Assembly: GCF_024296665.1 (NCBI RefSeq)
Contig: NZ_CP100762.1
Span: forward strand, 1,054,001-1,118,000
DNA: 64,000 nucleotides
Origin: Salinilacihabitans rarus
GTDB lineage: Archaea > Halobacteriota > Halobacteria > Halobacteriales > Natrialbaceae
Reading direction: 5' to 3'
This document shows positions 17,405 through 25,241 of the stretch, piece after piece. Below the pieces are notes generated by a model that worked only from the letters and a program-made list of their open reading frames with translations, made no database searches and was not told the origin of the DNA. Each line of letters opens with the position of its first letter. The first letter of the stretch is position 1. The position numbers and the translations under genes are program-made.

Positions 17405-18175
17405 ATGTCTACCCGTACGCGTAGGACCGGCGGCGGTGGGGTCGTCGGTGCGATCAAGCTCGACCTCCAGCGGCTGCACGGGGCGTGGATGGAACTGGTC
17501 TTCCCCCGCCAGCGCGGCCGCGGCCACTCGGTCATGGGGAAGTGGAAACCGGAGACGCCGATCCAGATGGTCGGCTACTACTCGTGGAGCATCCTCGGGC
17601 TGATCGGGTTGCTCCTCTTCTACCCGCTCACCGTCGTCGGACTGGGGACCCGGTACTACGCGAAGAAACTCGACTCGACGCGGACCCGACTCGGCATCGT
17701 CGGCGTCACCGGCCTCGCGGTGCTCGTCTGGGGCGCGCTGACGGTCGCGTGGTGGGCGATGTCGATCATGGAGCAGTTCGACATCCCCCTCGACGCGGTG
17801 CTCGCCGTCGCGGCGGCCAGCGCCGTCGCGGTCGTCTCGACCGCGCTCGCCGCGACCTGTACGAAACACGGCGGCCGCTGGCTGACCGTGATGCTGGCCT
17901 ACCCGTTCGCGATGACCGCCATCTTCCTGCCGCCGGTCGTCGCGGCGCTGGTCACCCCCGCGCTCGAACCGTACGTGCTCGAACCGAGCTACGACCTCGC
18001 CGCGTGGGCGCTCGACAACGTGCTGGTCGTCGGCGGCGTCAACGAGTACCTCCGGGCGAACTACCAGCTCGAAGGCGCCGCCTACGCGGCGATGTGGCTC
18101 GGCATCTCGTTCCCGCTGGGCTGGTTCCTCGGGTTCGTCGTCGCCCTCGCGAACCTCGTCCGGCCGGCGGAGTGA
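17405..18175 (+). CDS. Haloarchaeal membrane protein, unknown function
   Basis: A 256-residue protein with a basic, soluble N-terminal stretch (first 50 residues, PRQRGRGHSVMGKWKPETP) and about five transmembrane helices. Two of these are separated by a longer extracytoplasmic segment (around LEPYVLEPSYDLAAWALDNV). No enzyme motif is seen. Composition and codon use match the neighbours, so it is a resident gene. The family is not recognised. Confidence 0.75.
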   Translation: MSTRTRRTGGGGVVGAIKLDLQRLHGAWMELVFPRQRGRGHSVMGKWKPETPIQMVGYYSWSILGLIGLLLFYPLTVVGLGTRYYAKKLDSTRTRLGIVGVTGLAVLVWGALTVAWWAMSIMEQFDIPLDAVLAVAAASAVAVVSTALAATCTKHGGRWLTVMLAYPFAMTAIFLPPVVAALVTPALEPYVLEPSYDLAAWALDNVLVVGGVNEYLRANYQLEGAAYAAMWLGISFPLGWFLGFVVALANLVRPAE

Positions 18176-18238
18176 CCTCGCGTGAACGGCCTGCCGGTTT
18201 CCGATACCATTAGACGGGTCGACTCCTAACGCCCGGGC

Positions 18239-18436
18239 ATGGAACTCGACCTGCGGACGACGCTCGCCGCGTTCGTCGCGATCGTCGCCATCGGAACGGG
18301 CGCGCTGCTGGCGATGCCGATCGGGATGACGACCGACACCGTTCTGATGATGGTGACCCCCTCGATGGCCATCTTCGGGCTGATCATGCTCGCCATCGGC
18401 GTCGCGCACGGACAGTACCGGGCGACACACCAGTAG
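18239..18436 (+). CDS. Small two-helix membrane protein (DUF7333-like)
   Basis: A 65-residue protein with two hydrophobic helices (about 8-30 and 35-57) linked by a short MTTDT turn and ending in a polar tail. It resembles a family of tiny haloarchaeal membrane proteins that I recall as DUF7333, but this name is from memory only. The short size, good start codon and lack of any competing frame support a real gene. Function unknown. Confidence 0.68.
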   Translation: MELDLRTTLAAFVAIVAIGTGALLAMPIGMTTDTVLMMVTPSMAIFGLIMLAIGVAHGQYRATHQ

Positions 18437-18534
18437 GCACCGTCCACGCCACGGGCGGCCGATCCCCTCCGCGATTCTGACCGTCACGTCGCCCGGAACG
18501 AGCCGTTTTGTCGTCGAGTGTCATACGGTGTCGT

Positions 18535-18978
18535 ATGACCGGACTCCGCTGGGTACAAATGAGCGACGACGAACTGGACGAGTTCCTCGACAGGGGCGGG
18601 ACGGGGGTGCTCTCGTTCGCGAACCCGGACGACGATCCCCCGGTGTCGCTGCCGGTCTCCTACGGCTACGACGCCACCGCCCGACAGTTCTACTTCCGGC
18701 TCTCGATCCACGAGGGGAGCCGAAAGCGCGACGTCTTCGAGCAACCGGTCTCCTTCGTCGTCCACGAGGAGACCGACGACGGGTGGCGAAGCGTCGTCGC
18801 CGACGGCCGCCTCGAGGAGGTGACCGACGCCCCCTACGAATCGACGGCCGTCCAGGGGATGTGGACGGTTCGGATTCCGTCGGTGGAGATCTTCGACCGC
18901 CCCCGCGAGGACGTGACCTTCCGCGAGTTCCGCCTGCGGCCCGACTCGCTGACCGGGCGAAAGGAGTTTCGCGACTGA
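18535..18978 (+). CDS. Pyridoxamine 5'-phosphate oxidase family protein
   Basis: A 147-residue split-barrel FMN-binding protein of the pyridoxamine 5'-phosphate oxidase-like superfamily. The core beta strands are visible (GTGVLSFANPDDDPPVSLPV, SYGYDATARQFYFRLSI, PVSFVVHEETDDGWRSVVADG). The ATG at 18535 was preferred over one nine codons upstream because MTGLRWVQMSDDELDEFL is the usual type of start. Likely a flavin- or F420-type oxidoreductase or a heme/flavin-binding stress protein; the substrate is unknown. It converges tail-to-tail, with no gap, on the PP-loop gene. Confidence 0.82.
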   Translation: MTGLRWVQMSDDELDEFLDRGGTGVLSFANPDDDPPVSLPVSYGYDATARQFYFRLSIHEGSRKRDVFEQPVSFVVHEETDDGWRSVVADGRLEEVTDAPYESTAVQGMWTVRIPSVEIFDRPREDVTFREFRLRPDSLTGRKEFRD

Positions 18979-19950
18979 CTACATGTAACCGAGGTCGCGC
19001 AGGCGCTCCATCAGGTCCTCCTTGTCCTGGGCGCGGCCGGCGCGCTCGGTCGTCCCTTCGAGGTCCTGCAGCCACGCCGGGTCGTCCTCGGTCTTCTCGG
19101 TGCTGATCTCGCTACCCAGCGAGCGAAAGCCCTCCCAGTACTTCGGCGAGACGGGGGTGTCCTCGGGCCCGAGGTCGTCGGGGAGGTCGTCTTTCCCCGC
19201 GGGGACGTAGCCGTCGTCCGGGAACGCCGCGACCGTGTCGGGGACGACGAAGTTCCAGAAGGCCTCCCAGACGGCGGCCTCGTCGAACTGGAGGATGGGC
19301 TGAACGCGGTCGTGGGGCGGGTAGATGTCGGGGTCGTGGCGCGGCGAGAAGAACGTCTCGTCCGCGCGGGCCTCCTGTTCGTCCCAGCGGACCCCGGAGA
19401 TGACGCCGTCGACGTCGTACTCCTCAAGGGCGTCGTTGAGCGCGACCGTCTTCAGCAGGTGGTTGCCCGCGTAGGTGTCGAGCAGGAACGGGAACGTGTC
19501 CTCCTCGTACTCGAGGATGTTCTCGACGTGGTGGCGGTTGTGTTCGGAGAGTTCGGAGACGGGGATGTCGTCGCCGGGTTCGAGGTCGTGTTCCTCGACG
19601 TAGGCGCCGATGTCCTCGTTGCGCGCGTAGATGACCTCGAGGTCCCACTCGTCGGCCCAGCGCTCGACGAAGTCGTGGATCGCGTCGAAGTGCTGGTAGT
19701 GGTCGATGAAGATGGCCGGAGGCACCTCGAGGTCGAAGCGGTCGGCGACCTCTTTGACGAAGTAGAGCACGAGCGTCGAGTCTTTCCCCCCGGTCCACAT
19801 CACGGCGGGGTTCTCGTACTCCTCGAGGCCCTGTCGGGTGACCTCGATGGCCTTCTCGATCTTGTCCTCGATCCGCGGGTAGTCCTCGGGGTCCTCGCCG
19901 GCACCGGCCTCGTAGTCGACGTCGACGTACTCTGGGAAGTTCTCGCTCAT
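18979..19950 (-). CDS. PP-loop protein, PAPS reductase/CysD-like
   Basis: A 323-residue ATP pyrophosphatase-type protein. The PP-loop TGGKDST is at residues 53-59, in the place of the SGGKDS loop of phosphoadenosine-phosphosulfate reductases and the CysD subunit of ATP sulfurylase. The later blocks IFIDHYQHFDAIHDFVERW and VDGVISGVRWDEQEARADE match CysD-like members more than true PAPS reductases, and no C-terminal redox cysteine is present. The role may be sulfate activation or sulfur transfer to another substrate. No cysN-like GTPase is next to it in this window. Confidence 0.8.
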   Translation of the reverse strand: MSENFPEYVDVDYEAGAGEDPEDYPRIEDKIEKAIEVTRQGLEEYENPAVMWTGGKDSTLVLYFVKEVADRFDLEVPPAIFIDHYQHFDAIHDFVERWADEWDLEVIYARNEDIGAYVEEHDLEPGDDIPVSELSEHNRHHVENILEYEEDTFPFLLDTYAGNHLLKTVALNDALEEYDVDGVISGVRWDEQEARADETFFSPRHDPDIYPPHDRVQPILQFDEAAVWEAFWNFVVPDTVAAFPDDGYVPAGKDDLPDDLGPEDTPVSPKYWEGFRSLGSEISTEKTEDDPAWLQDLEGTTERAGRAQDKEDLMERLRDLGYM

Positions 19951-19977
19951 CGCGTGTAATTAGATATAATTAGGTGG

Positions 19978-19983
19978 CATAAA
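19978..19983 (-). promoter_or_regulatory. TATA-like box of the PP-loop gene
   Basis: TTTATG on the minus strand lies 28-33 nt upstream of the ATG at 19950, in an otherwise AT-rich stretch, fitting a leaderless promoter. Confidence 0.5.
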
Positions 19984-20033
19984 CCCCTTGGGCCTGCGGA
20001 AACCTCTGTCGGTATCCCGGCCCCTCGCGGTCG

Positions 20034-20264
20034 CTACTCGGTCAGCGGGAGGACGATGCCGAAGATAAACGGCGAGAGGAGACAGACCAGCACCCCGAAG
20101 ATTTCGAGGTTCAACAGCAGCGTCTTCTCCCACGCGGGGACCTGCAGGCCCGCCGTGAAGATCGCGAGTTCCCCGAGCGCGCCGACCGCGAAGAGGATCA
20201 ACCCGGCAAGAAAACTCCGTTTCGTGAGTCGTGGATAATCGACGTTTCCGTACCGTCCTGCCAT
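20034..20264 (-). CDS. Small membrane protein (DUF7860-like)
   Basis: A 76-residue protein: short N terminus MAGRYGNVDYPRLTKRSF, then two transmembrane helices (about 20-40 and 52-74), ending in FGIVLPLTE. I recall similar haloarchaeal small proteins as DUF7860, without certainty. The start at 20264 was chosen because the frame further upstream is low-complexity. Divergent from the next small HTH-like gene. Function unknown. Confidence 0.65.
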   Translation of the reverse strand: MAGRYGNVDYPRLTKRSFLAGLILFAVGALGELAIFTAGLQVPAWEKTLLLNLEIFGVLVCLLSPFIFGIVLPLTE

Positions 20265-20394
20265 GGCTCGCGGAACGGTGACGAAAACGAAAAAAGTTCC
20301 CCTTCCGACGAGCGCCGGACGGGCCGTCCCCTCTTGATGCCTGTCGTAGTTCACGCGAGCGGTGATGCCGCCCGCGTCACAACCGGCTTCCAGC

Positions 20395-20715
20395 ATGCCC
20401 GAGCGGCCGCCCGCGCCCCCGACGCCGACCGCCACGCCCGCCCCCGGAATCGACGCGCCCGCCGACGGGGACGACCGCGTCGTGGCGACCACGGCGCAAC
20501 TCGCCGCCGTCCTCGACCGGTCGCTCGACCTCCGCGTCGACGAGGCGACGCTGGCGGACCTCCTCCTCGAACTCGACCGCCGCGGCTACGTCGAGTGGGC
20601 GTCGGTCACCCACACCGGGGAGTACGTCTGGGACCTCACCGACTCGCCCGACCGGATCGCCGACGCCGTCGCGGACGTCGCCGTCGAACGCCTCCGGGCG
20701 TGGCTCGACGGGTGA
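20395..20715 (+). CDS. Small winged-helix-like protein
   Basis: A 106-residue protein with a Pro-rich N-terminal tail of about 25 residues and a compact domain: VVATTAQLAAVLDRSLDLRV, EATLADLLLELDRRGYVEW, followed by a VTHTGEYVWDLTD hairpin. This is the helix-helix-helix-wing order of a winged-helix DNA-binding domain. The ATG at 20395 was preferred to one eleven codons upstream. No effector domain is visible. Target genes unknown. Confidence 0.65.
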   Translation: MPERPPAPPTPTATPAPGIDAPADGDDRVVATTAQLAAVLDRSLDLRVDEATLADLLLELDRRGYVEWASVTHTGEYVWDLTDSPDRIADAVADVAVERLRAWLDG

Positions 20716-20841
20716 GGGCCCTCGGAAGCCGGCGGTACAAGAGCGGCCCACTGCGGCCGGCCGACGGTGCGCAAGGTGACCTTCGACGATTCCCGGGTGC
20801 CGGCCGACCGGTAGGCCGTTCGCGGTATTGATATCGGATGG

Positions 20842-20848
20842 TTATAAA
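20842..20848 (+). promoter_or_regulatory. TATA-like box upstream of the first lipoprotein
   Basis: TTATAAA on the plus strand stands out in the GC-rich context. With the ATG at 20948 it implies a 5' leader of about 75 nt, unusual beside the leaderless genes around it. Confidence 0.45.
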
Positions 20849-20947
20849 TGTTGCAGGCGTCGATCCGTCGCGCGTTCCCCGTACGTTTCGGCGGCGCCGG
20901 CGAGACGTCCACAAGACCTATGCCGAACGTCACGCTCGCATCCGATT

Positions 20948-21868
20948 ATGCCGCCCTCCCGCCGCCACGTCGTCGCCCTGAGCGCGACGCTTCTCTCCAC
21001 GGGGTGTCTCGGAGCGAAGTCGATAGGTCCCGGATCCGACACGGAGCCGGACGAGGACCGCTGTCACAGCGGCGTCGTCGTCCGGACGGCCGGTTTCGAC
21101 CCCGCTGACGACCTGCCGTACCAGTTGGACCGGACCGGACGCTCCATCGTGGCCGCCGCCGCCACCGCCGAGTACGCCGAGCACACCACGTACGGGGAGG
21201 CCCCGCTCGAAGCCGACGCGTTCGTCGCCCACGACGGCGCGTTCTACCGCACCGATTACGCGGTCGCGACCGTCGAACGGGTCCCCGCCTTCTCGATGGA
21301 CGTCCGCTCGGACCCGGACCAGGAGCCGCCCGCGGACGCCGCGGTCGTCGCGTTCGACGACCTCCCCGCGGTCGACCGCACGGCGCTCGGGGCCGCACTG
21401 AACCCCGAAGGCGAGGACGAGGAGTTGGGCCGGCAGTTCGCCGTCCGGGAGTTCCCCGCACCGTACCCCGACGGCGGCGCCGCGTCGCGACTCGTCGGCG
21501 CGACGACGTGGGTTCGGTGGCGCGACCGCCCGGTCCGGGTCGAGGTCGCGGGCGAGTCCGACGCGACCCGGGAGCGTCGAACCCTCCGCTACACCGTCGA
21601 GCGGGTGGCCGAGACCGACGCCGAGTTCCGCCAGTTCGTCGCGGACCGTTACCTCGTCCGCCTCGACGACCTGCCCGCGGACCAGCGGGCCATCGTCGAG
21701 GCCGCCGACGACGGCTACGAGGAGTGCCGGCCGCAGTCGGAGGCCCTCGCCGCGCTCCGGTCCCGGCTTGCCGAGGCGGACAGCCTGCCGACTCCCGGCC
21801 GCGACTCGTGGTACGTCGCGTTCGACGACCGGCGGTTCGAACTCGGGATTACGGAGTGGGAGTCGTGA
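20948..21868 (+). CDS. Haloarchaeal lipoprotein, paralogue of the one at 26.5-27.5 kb
   Basis: A 306-residue exported protein. The N terminus PSRRHVVALSATLLSTGCLG has an arginine pair and a lipobox cysteine near residue 20, so it is probably a Tat lipoprotein. The mature part has a pattern shared with the lipoprotein at 26495-27484: a DGAFYRTDY-like block (there NGTYYRLDS), then VERVAETDAEFRQFV (there IDRVAESDSQMETIL), then a helical region, then WYVAFDDRRFELG (there LLYDDRYFSYTL). No known domain is recognised. The ATG at 20948 places the signal at the very N terminus; the open frame 40 codons upstream was rejected. Confidence 0.75.
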   Translation: MPPSRRHVVALSATLLSTGCLGAKSIGPGSDTEPDEDRCHSGVVVRTAGFDPADDLPYQLDRTGRSIVAAAATAEYAEHTTYGEAPLEADAFVAHDGAFYRTDYAVATVERVPAFSMDVRSDPDQEPPADAAVVAFDDLPAVDRTALGAALNPEGEDEELGRQFAVREFPAPYPDGGAASRLVGATTWVRWRDRPVRVEVAGESDATRERRTLRYTVERVAETDAEFRQFVADRYLVRLDDLPADQRAIVEAADDGYEECRPQSEALAALRSRLAEADSLPTPGRDSWYVAFDDRRFELGITEWES

Positions 21869-22089
21869 CCGTCGACGTCACGGCGTCGCTCTCCGTTGCC
21901 GACCGAGACGGGGACGACCTTCCGGTCAGCGGATCCGGAGGAACCGTCCGCGAGTTGATCGGACCGGTAACCGTCAGTGGGGGACCCGGCGGCGGATCCG
22001 CAGAATCGGTCGCCGGCGGCTCGACCCGGGTCCCGTATCCCGCTGCGGAACACGACCTGAGAGTGCGCTTTGGGTCTGGCTCGACGTGA
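21865..22089 (+). CDS. Possible small coupled ORF after the lipoprotein
   Basis: A GTG overlaps the lipoprotein stop (GTGA) and opens a 74-codon frame rich in Asp, Gly, Ser and Val, compatible with haloarchaeal coding composition. The overlap is the same type used by genuine coupled pairs elsewhere in this window. No domain or signal is visible, and the following 360 bases are non-coding, so it may equally be the remnant of a longer gene. Confidence 0.28.
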   Translation: MTVDVTASLSVADRDGDDLPVSGSGGTVRELIGPVTVSGGPGGGSAESVAGGSTRVPYPAAEHDLRVRFGSGST

Positions 22090-22454
22090 ACGCGGACAGT
22101 CAGTAACTAGGCAACGAGTCGTTGCGCTGGCGGCTTCGAGCGACCGTCGCGCCGGACCAGCGTGACCTCGTGAGTACCGTGTTAGACGACGAGGGGTTCG
22201 AGGTCGACCACTCCGACAGGGGCCCCACCGGGTTCGACTGTGAGCTCTGCGGAATCGGTCAGGGACCCGGCCTCGCACCTCACGGAGTATCCGGAGATAG
22301 CCGACGGCTGACGCCGATCGTCGGCGAGCGTACGCGTCGTAGACAACGGATGGCTGCTGGACGATGGATGACTGCTGGACGATGGATTCCGGTGGTCGTG
22401 GAGCCGCTGGCGCCACGACCGGGGAATCCATGCGACTCTTCTCTGGCACTCCCG
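22090..22454. other. Gene-poor gap with a short tandem repeat
   Basis: I see no convincing gene in these 365 bases. The plus strand shows a fragment reading DLVSTVLDDEGFEVDHSDRG that has coding-like composition and may be a relic. At 22354-22387 a 16-base unit CTGCTGGACGATGGAT occurs twice with an 18-base period. The gap separates the first lipoprotein from the oleate hydratase gene, whose 3' end it borders. Confidence 0.5.
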
Positions 22455-24044
22455 CTACTGGAACGACGCCTGCAACGCCTGGGCGAGGACGTCAGGCTGG
22501 CGGTAGTGTTTGCTCACTGGCGGCACGTCTTCGTCGAGGTCGAGGAGGTCGTAGACGGCAGTCATCGCCGTCCGCACCGAGTACTCGACGGTGAACACGA
22601 CGTCCCGTGGGAGGTCGGCGTACTGCCCGAGGAACGCGAGGTTGTTCGAGCCGTCGGGAACGACGGGGGGACGGTCGCCGGGCTCGCGGGGCTGGAAGTG
22701 GGCCGTGATGAACGGCATCATACAGGGGACACAGTCGACGCCCTCCAGAATCTCCGGGAGCCGGTCGGTACACTGGAGGTGATAGCACAGCTCTTCGAGG
22801 ATCTCCCGGCCCGTACACTCGGACATCTTCTTGTCGACGTAGTCACCCTCCCGGTCGGGGAACAGCGCGTACCCCCAGAAGATCTTCACGTCGTCGGGCT
22901 GGTTCGCGAAGTGGGGCTGGGCCGCGACGACGGTGGACATGAGCCAGTTCGAATCGACGTAGGTCACCAGCCCGTTGCCCGGTTCCTCGTCGGTGAACTC
23001 GACGATGTGATCGAACAGGTCGGTGTTCTCCAGCGTGACGGTAAACGACTCCCACTTGGTCTCCTGGACGTTGCCCGCGAAGACCTCGGGATCGCCGAAC
23101 TGCGGGTTGTCCTCCGCGATGGACCGCCAGAGCTCCCAGGAGGCACCCGTCTCGTTCGTTTCGGGCGCTTCGTCCCACGATCCGAGGTCCGAGCCGTCGG
23201 TCATCGAACCGTTCGTGACGAAGACGAGATCCGTCGGGTCGACCGCGACGCTCTCGGTGCCGTCGTCGGTCTCGTAGTGGATCCGCTCGACGGTCCGACC
23301 GTCCCGCGAGGTGGTGACGTCCATGTCCGTCACGCGACACCCGTGCTGGAAGTCGACGTCCCTGTCCTCGAGCCACCGGCGAAGCGGGAGGATCATCGAG
23401 TCGTACTGGTTGTACTTCGTCCGGTCGATGTCCTCTAGGGTGTGCAACCCGGGGAACACGTGGAGGAACCGGTACATGTACCGCCGGACCTCGGCGACGC
23501 TGTGCCAGGGCTGGAAGGCGAAGATCGTCGCCCACAGATACCAGAAGTTCGTCTCGAAGAAGTCGTCGTCGAACCACTCCTCGATCCGGGTATCGCCGAG
23601 CCGTTCCTCGGGCGTCGCCAGCAGGCGAACCAACGAGAGCCGATGCTGCGTGTCCAACTCGAACTGCGAGGCGTCGACGCGCTGCCCGTTCTCCATCAGC
23701 CGCGTCTCCGCGTAGGACTCGTGGATCTCGTTGAACTCGTTCATCTCCTCTTTGACCGAAATGCTGGGATCCTCCAGCGACGGGATCGTCCGGAAGAGGT
23801 CCCAGGTACACTCGTACGTGGGGAAATTGAACATCCGCCCGCCCCGGATGACGTACCCCTCCTCGGGGTCGCCCGCGCCGTCCATCGCCCCGCCGACGAC
23901 GTCGAGTTTCTCGTAGAGATGAACGTTCTCGCCGGGCATGTTGCCGTCGCGGATCAGGAACGCGGCGGCCGCCAGTCCGGCGATGCCGCCGCCGACGACG
24001 TGCGCCTCACGGGTGGCGACGTGCGGTGGTCGATCAGTGGACAT
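22455..24044 (-). CDS. ohyA: Oleate hydratase
   Basis: FAD-dependent fatty-acid double-bond hydratase of 529 residues; the family turns oleate into 10-hydroxystearate. The N-terminal FAD motif is HVVGGGIAGLAAAAFLIRDG followed by VHLYEKLDVVGGAMDGAG, which is diagnostic for this family. The conserved RGGRMFNFPTYECTWDLF and YNQYDSMILPLRRWLEDRDV segments follow. The C-terminal part has the FLGQYADLPRDVVFTVEYSV block. Length matches bacterial enzymes (about 520-590). Start chosen at ATG 24044; an in-frame start 19 codons upstream lacks family features. A regulator gene lies directly upstream on the same strand. Such genes are mostly bacterial, so lateral transfer is likely but not proven here. Confidence 0.93.
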   Translation of the reverse strand: MSTDRPPHVATREAHVVGGGIAGLAAAAFLIRDGNMPGENVHLYEKLDVVGGAMDGAGDPEEGYVIRGGRMFNFPTYECTWDLFRTIPSLEDPSISVKEEMNEFNEIHESYAETRLMENGQRVDASQFELDTQHRLSLVRLLATPEERLGDTRIEEWFDDDFFETNFWYLWATIFAFQPWHSVAEVRRYMYRFLHVFPGLHTLEDIDRTKYNQYDSMILPLRRWLEDRDVDFQHGCRVTDMDVTTSRDGRTVERIHYETDDGTESVAVDPTDLVFVTNGSMTDGSDLGSWDEAPETNETGASWELWRSIAEDNPQFGDPEVFAGNVQETKWESFTVTLENTDLFDHIVEFTDEEPGNGLVTYVDSNWLMSTVVAAQPHFANQPDDVKIFWGYALFPDREGDYVDKKMSECTGREILEELCYHLQCTDRLPEILEGVDCVPCMMPFITAHFQPREPGDRPPVVPDGSNNLAFLGQYADLPRDVVFTVEYSVRTAMTAVYDLLDLDEDVPPVSKHYRQPDVLAQALQASFQ

Positions 24045-24129
24045 ACGTCTCCTCCGGTTCGTGTGCTGCGTGATACTCGTGGGTCGGTTCGCGGCCTGCA
24101 CTCGTTTCGGAAACTGGTAACGTCTTCAT
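24034..24129 (-). CDS. Possible 31-residue leader ORF overlapping the ohyA start
   Basis: An ATG at 24129 opens a 31-codon frame (MKTLPVSETS... ending EETYVH) whose TGA stop lies eleven bases inside ohyA, in another frame. The arrangement would allow termination-reinitiation coupling to the ohyA ATG. The peptide is polar, His- and Glu-rich, with no membrane segment. It could also be the displaced N terminus of an originally longer OhyA after a frameshift, or chance. Confidence 0.3.
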   Translation of the reverse strand: MKTLPVSETSAGREPTHEYHAAHEPEETYVH

Positions 24130-24219
24130 GCGACTCCCTCCGGGGTTCGGTGCCGACTGAACGGATTCGGCCGGCGTCCCCGCAGTCGAAGGTAGCGGAG
24201 CCGCGGCGATAGCGCTTTA

Positions 24220-24233
24220 CAGGATATATCCTG
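24220..24233 (-). promoter_or_regulatory. 14-bp palindrome containing a TATA-like core upstream of ohyA
   Basis: CAGGATATATCCTG is a perfect palindrome that includes ATATAT. It lies between the regulator stop and the oleate hydratase gene, 91 nt upstream of the leader ORF and 176 nt upstream of the ohyA ATG. It may be promoter and operator in one. Confidence 0.45.
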
Positions 24234-24244
24234 CAACTCAAAGG

Positions 24245-24889
24245 CTACTTCGAGCTGGCTATCGTGCGCCCGACGAGTTGGCGCTGGCCGCGTCGGAGTC
24301 GCTCGGACAGCGCGGACGTCGTGGTGTCGAGTTCCTCGGCGAGGTCGGACAGGTCGGCCCCGCGGGGGACGTCGAAGTATCCCATCTCGTGGGCGGCGAG
24401 TAGCGCCTCCTGCTGGGCGGCCGTGAGGCCGTAATCGGCCGTGGAATCGATTTTACTCTCGAAGACTCGCCGCGGACGGAACTCGATCCCCGTCTCCCCA
24501 CACGCCTCGCGGAACGTTTCGAGGTCGTCCCGGTCGGCAAACTGCGCGCTGACCTTCCAGCCACGACCGGTTACGACCGCGCCCATGGGATGGGTCTGCA
24601 GATCGACGAGTCGCGTGTAGATGTCGGTGTGTGACGCATCGAGTTCGACGCGATATCTCGATTCGACGACCGCCGATTCGAGCGCGACGTACTTCAGGAC
24701 CGACTCGGCGCCGTCCATGGCTGCTTCGAGGCGATCCGGGTCGACGCCCGTCGTCGAGAACACGGCCGACGGAGCGTCTTTCGTCCCCGAGATGACGTCG
24801 TCGATCGTCAGGATCGTCTCGAGAGTCGCGGCGACGCCGGTGAGGGGCAACGTCCTCGAGAGCAGTTCGAACTCGCAGACGACACTCAT
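24245..24889 (-). CDS. Bacterio-opsin-activator-type HTH (HTH_10) regulator next to ohyA
   Basis: A 214-residue regulator. The N-terminal 150 residues form the sensor-like region seen in small Bat-family proteins. The C-terminal HTH_10 domain reads YGLTAAQQEALLAAHEMGYF and then LAEELDTTTSALSERLRRGQ, the diagnostic block for this haloarchaeal family. It sits 200 bp upstream of ohyA on the same strand, so it probably controls ohyA, perhaps through the palindrome at 24220. GTTAAGA at about 24912-24918 on the minus strand may be its TATA box. Ligand unknown. Confidence 0.85.
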   Translation of the reverse strand: MSVVCEFELLSRTLPLTGVAATLETILTIDDVISGTKDAPSAVFSTTGVDPDRLEAAMDGAESVLKYVALESAVVESRYRVELDASHTDIYTRLVDLQTHPMGAVVTGRGWKVSAQFADRDDLETFREACGETGIEFRPRRVFESKIDSTADYGLTAAQQEALLAAHEMGYFDVPRGADLSDLAEELDTTTSALSERLRRGQRQLVGRTIASSK

Positions 24890-25241
24890 ACGGTAGCTAC
24901 GTGCCAGCGAGTCTTAACGACGGCGGGACTTCCGACCGGGTGCAGGAGGACCCTGCCGTGCGATCGGCCACAGCCCTGTCGACGGGACGATTGCCGCGGT
25001 AGCCGGGTGAGACCGTACCGAAATCCGCGTGCCGGTTGAATACTTATATCGTCGTGCTGTAGATACCGGATAACGACCCAGCGCGCCCCTGACGAGGGCA
25101 GAGCTATTCTCGAATTGTCCCCCGAAGAGCGCGAGCAACGCGACGTTCGCGGACAGCATCTTCGACGGTGAGGCCGACGACGACCGCGAAATCTCCCGAT
25201 ACGATCGGCGTCGAGAGGGTGACTGCGAGGGCCGCGTCCGC
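24890..25241. other. Gap with a possible gene relic
   Basis: No complete gene is seen in these 352 bases. On the minus strand, from just below the SpoOM stop to a TAG at 25104, one frame reads TPIVSGDFAVVVGLTVEDAV and continues with a charged helix-like tail. This is compatible with the end of a sensor-type domain, so it may be a decayed gene. An AT-rich TATA-like patch (ACTTATATCG) is near 25040. Confidence 0.35.

Noticed and set aside
20842-20948. Alternative ATG at 20920 downstream of the TATA box
   Set aside because: It opens a different frame that is a shadow of the lipoprotein; the ATG at 20948 gives a proper lipoprotein signal.
21715-22449. 244-codon minus-strand frame over the lipoprotein end
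   Set aside because: Low-complexity Arg/Ser-rich translation; no start context or family.
22122-23438. 438-codon plus-strand frame opposite ohyA
   Set aside because: Shadow frame without domain character; ohyA on the minus strand has complete family motifs.
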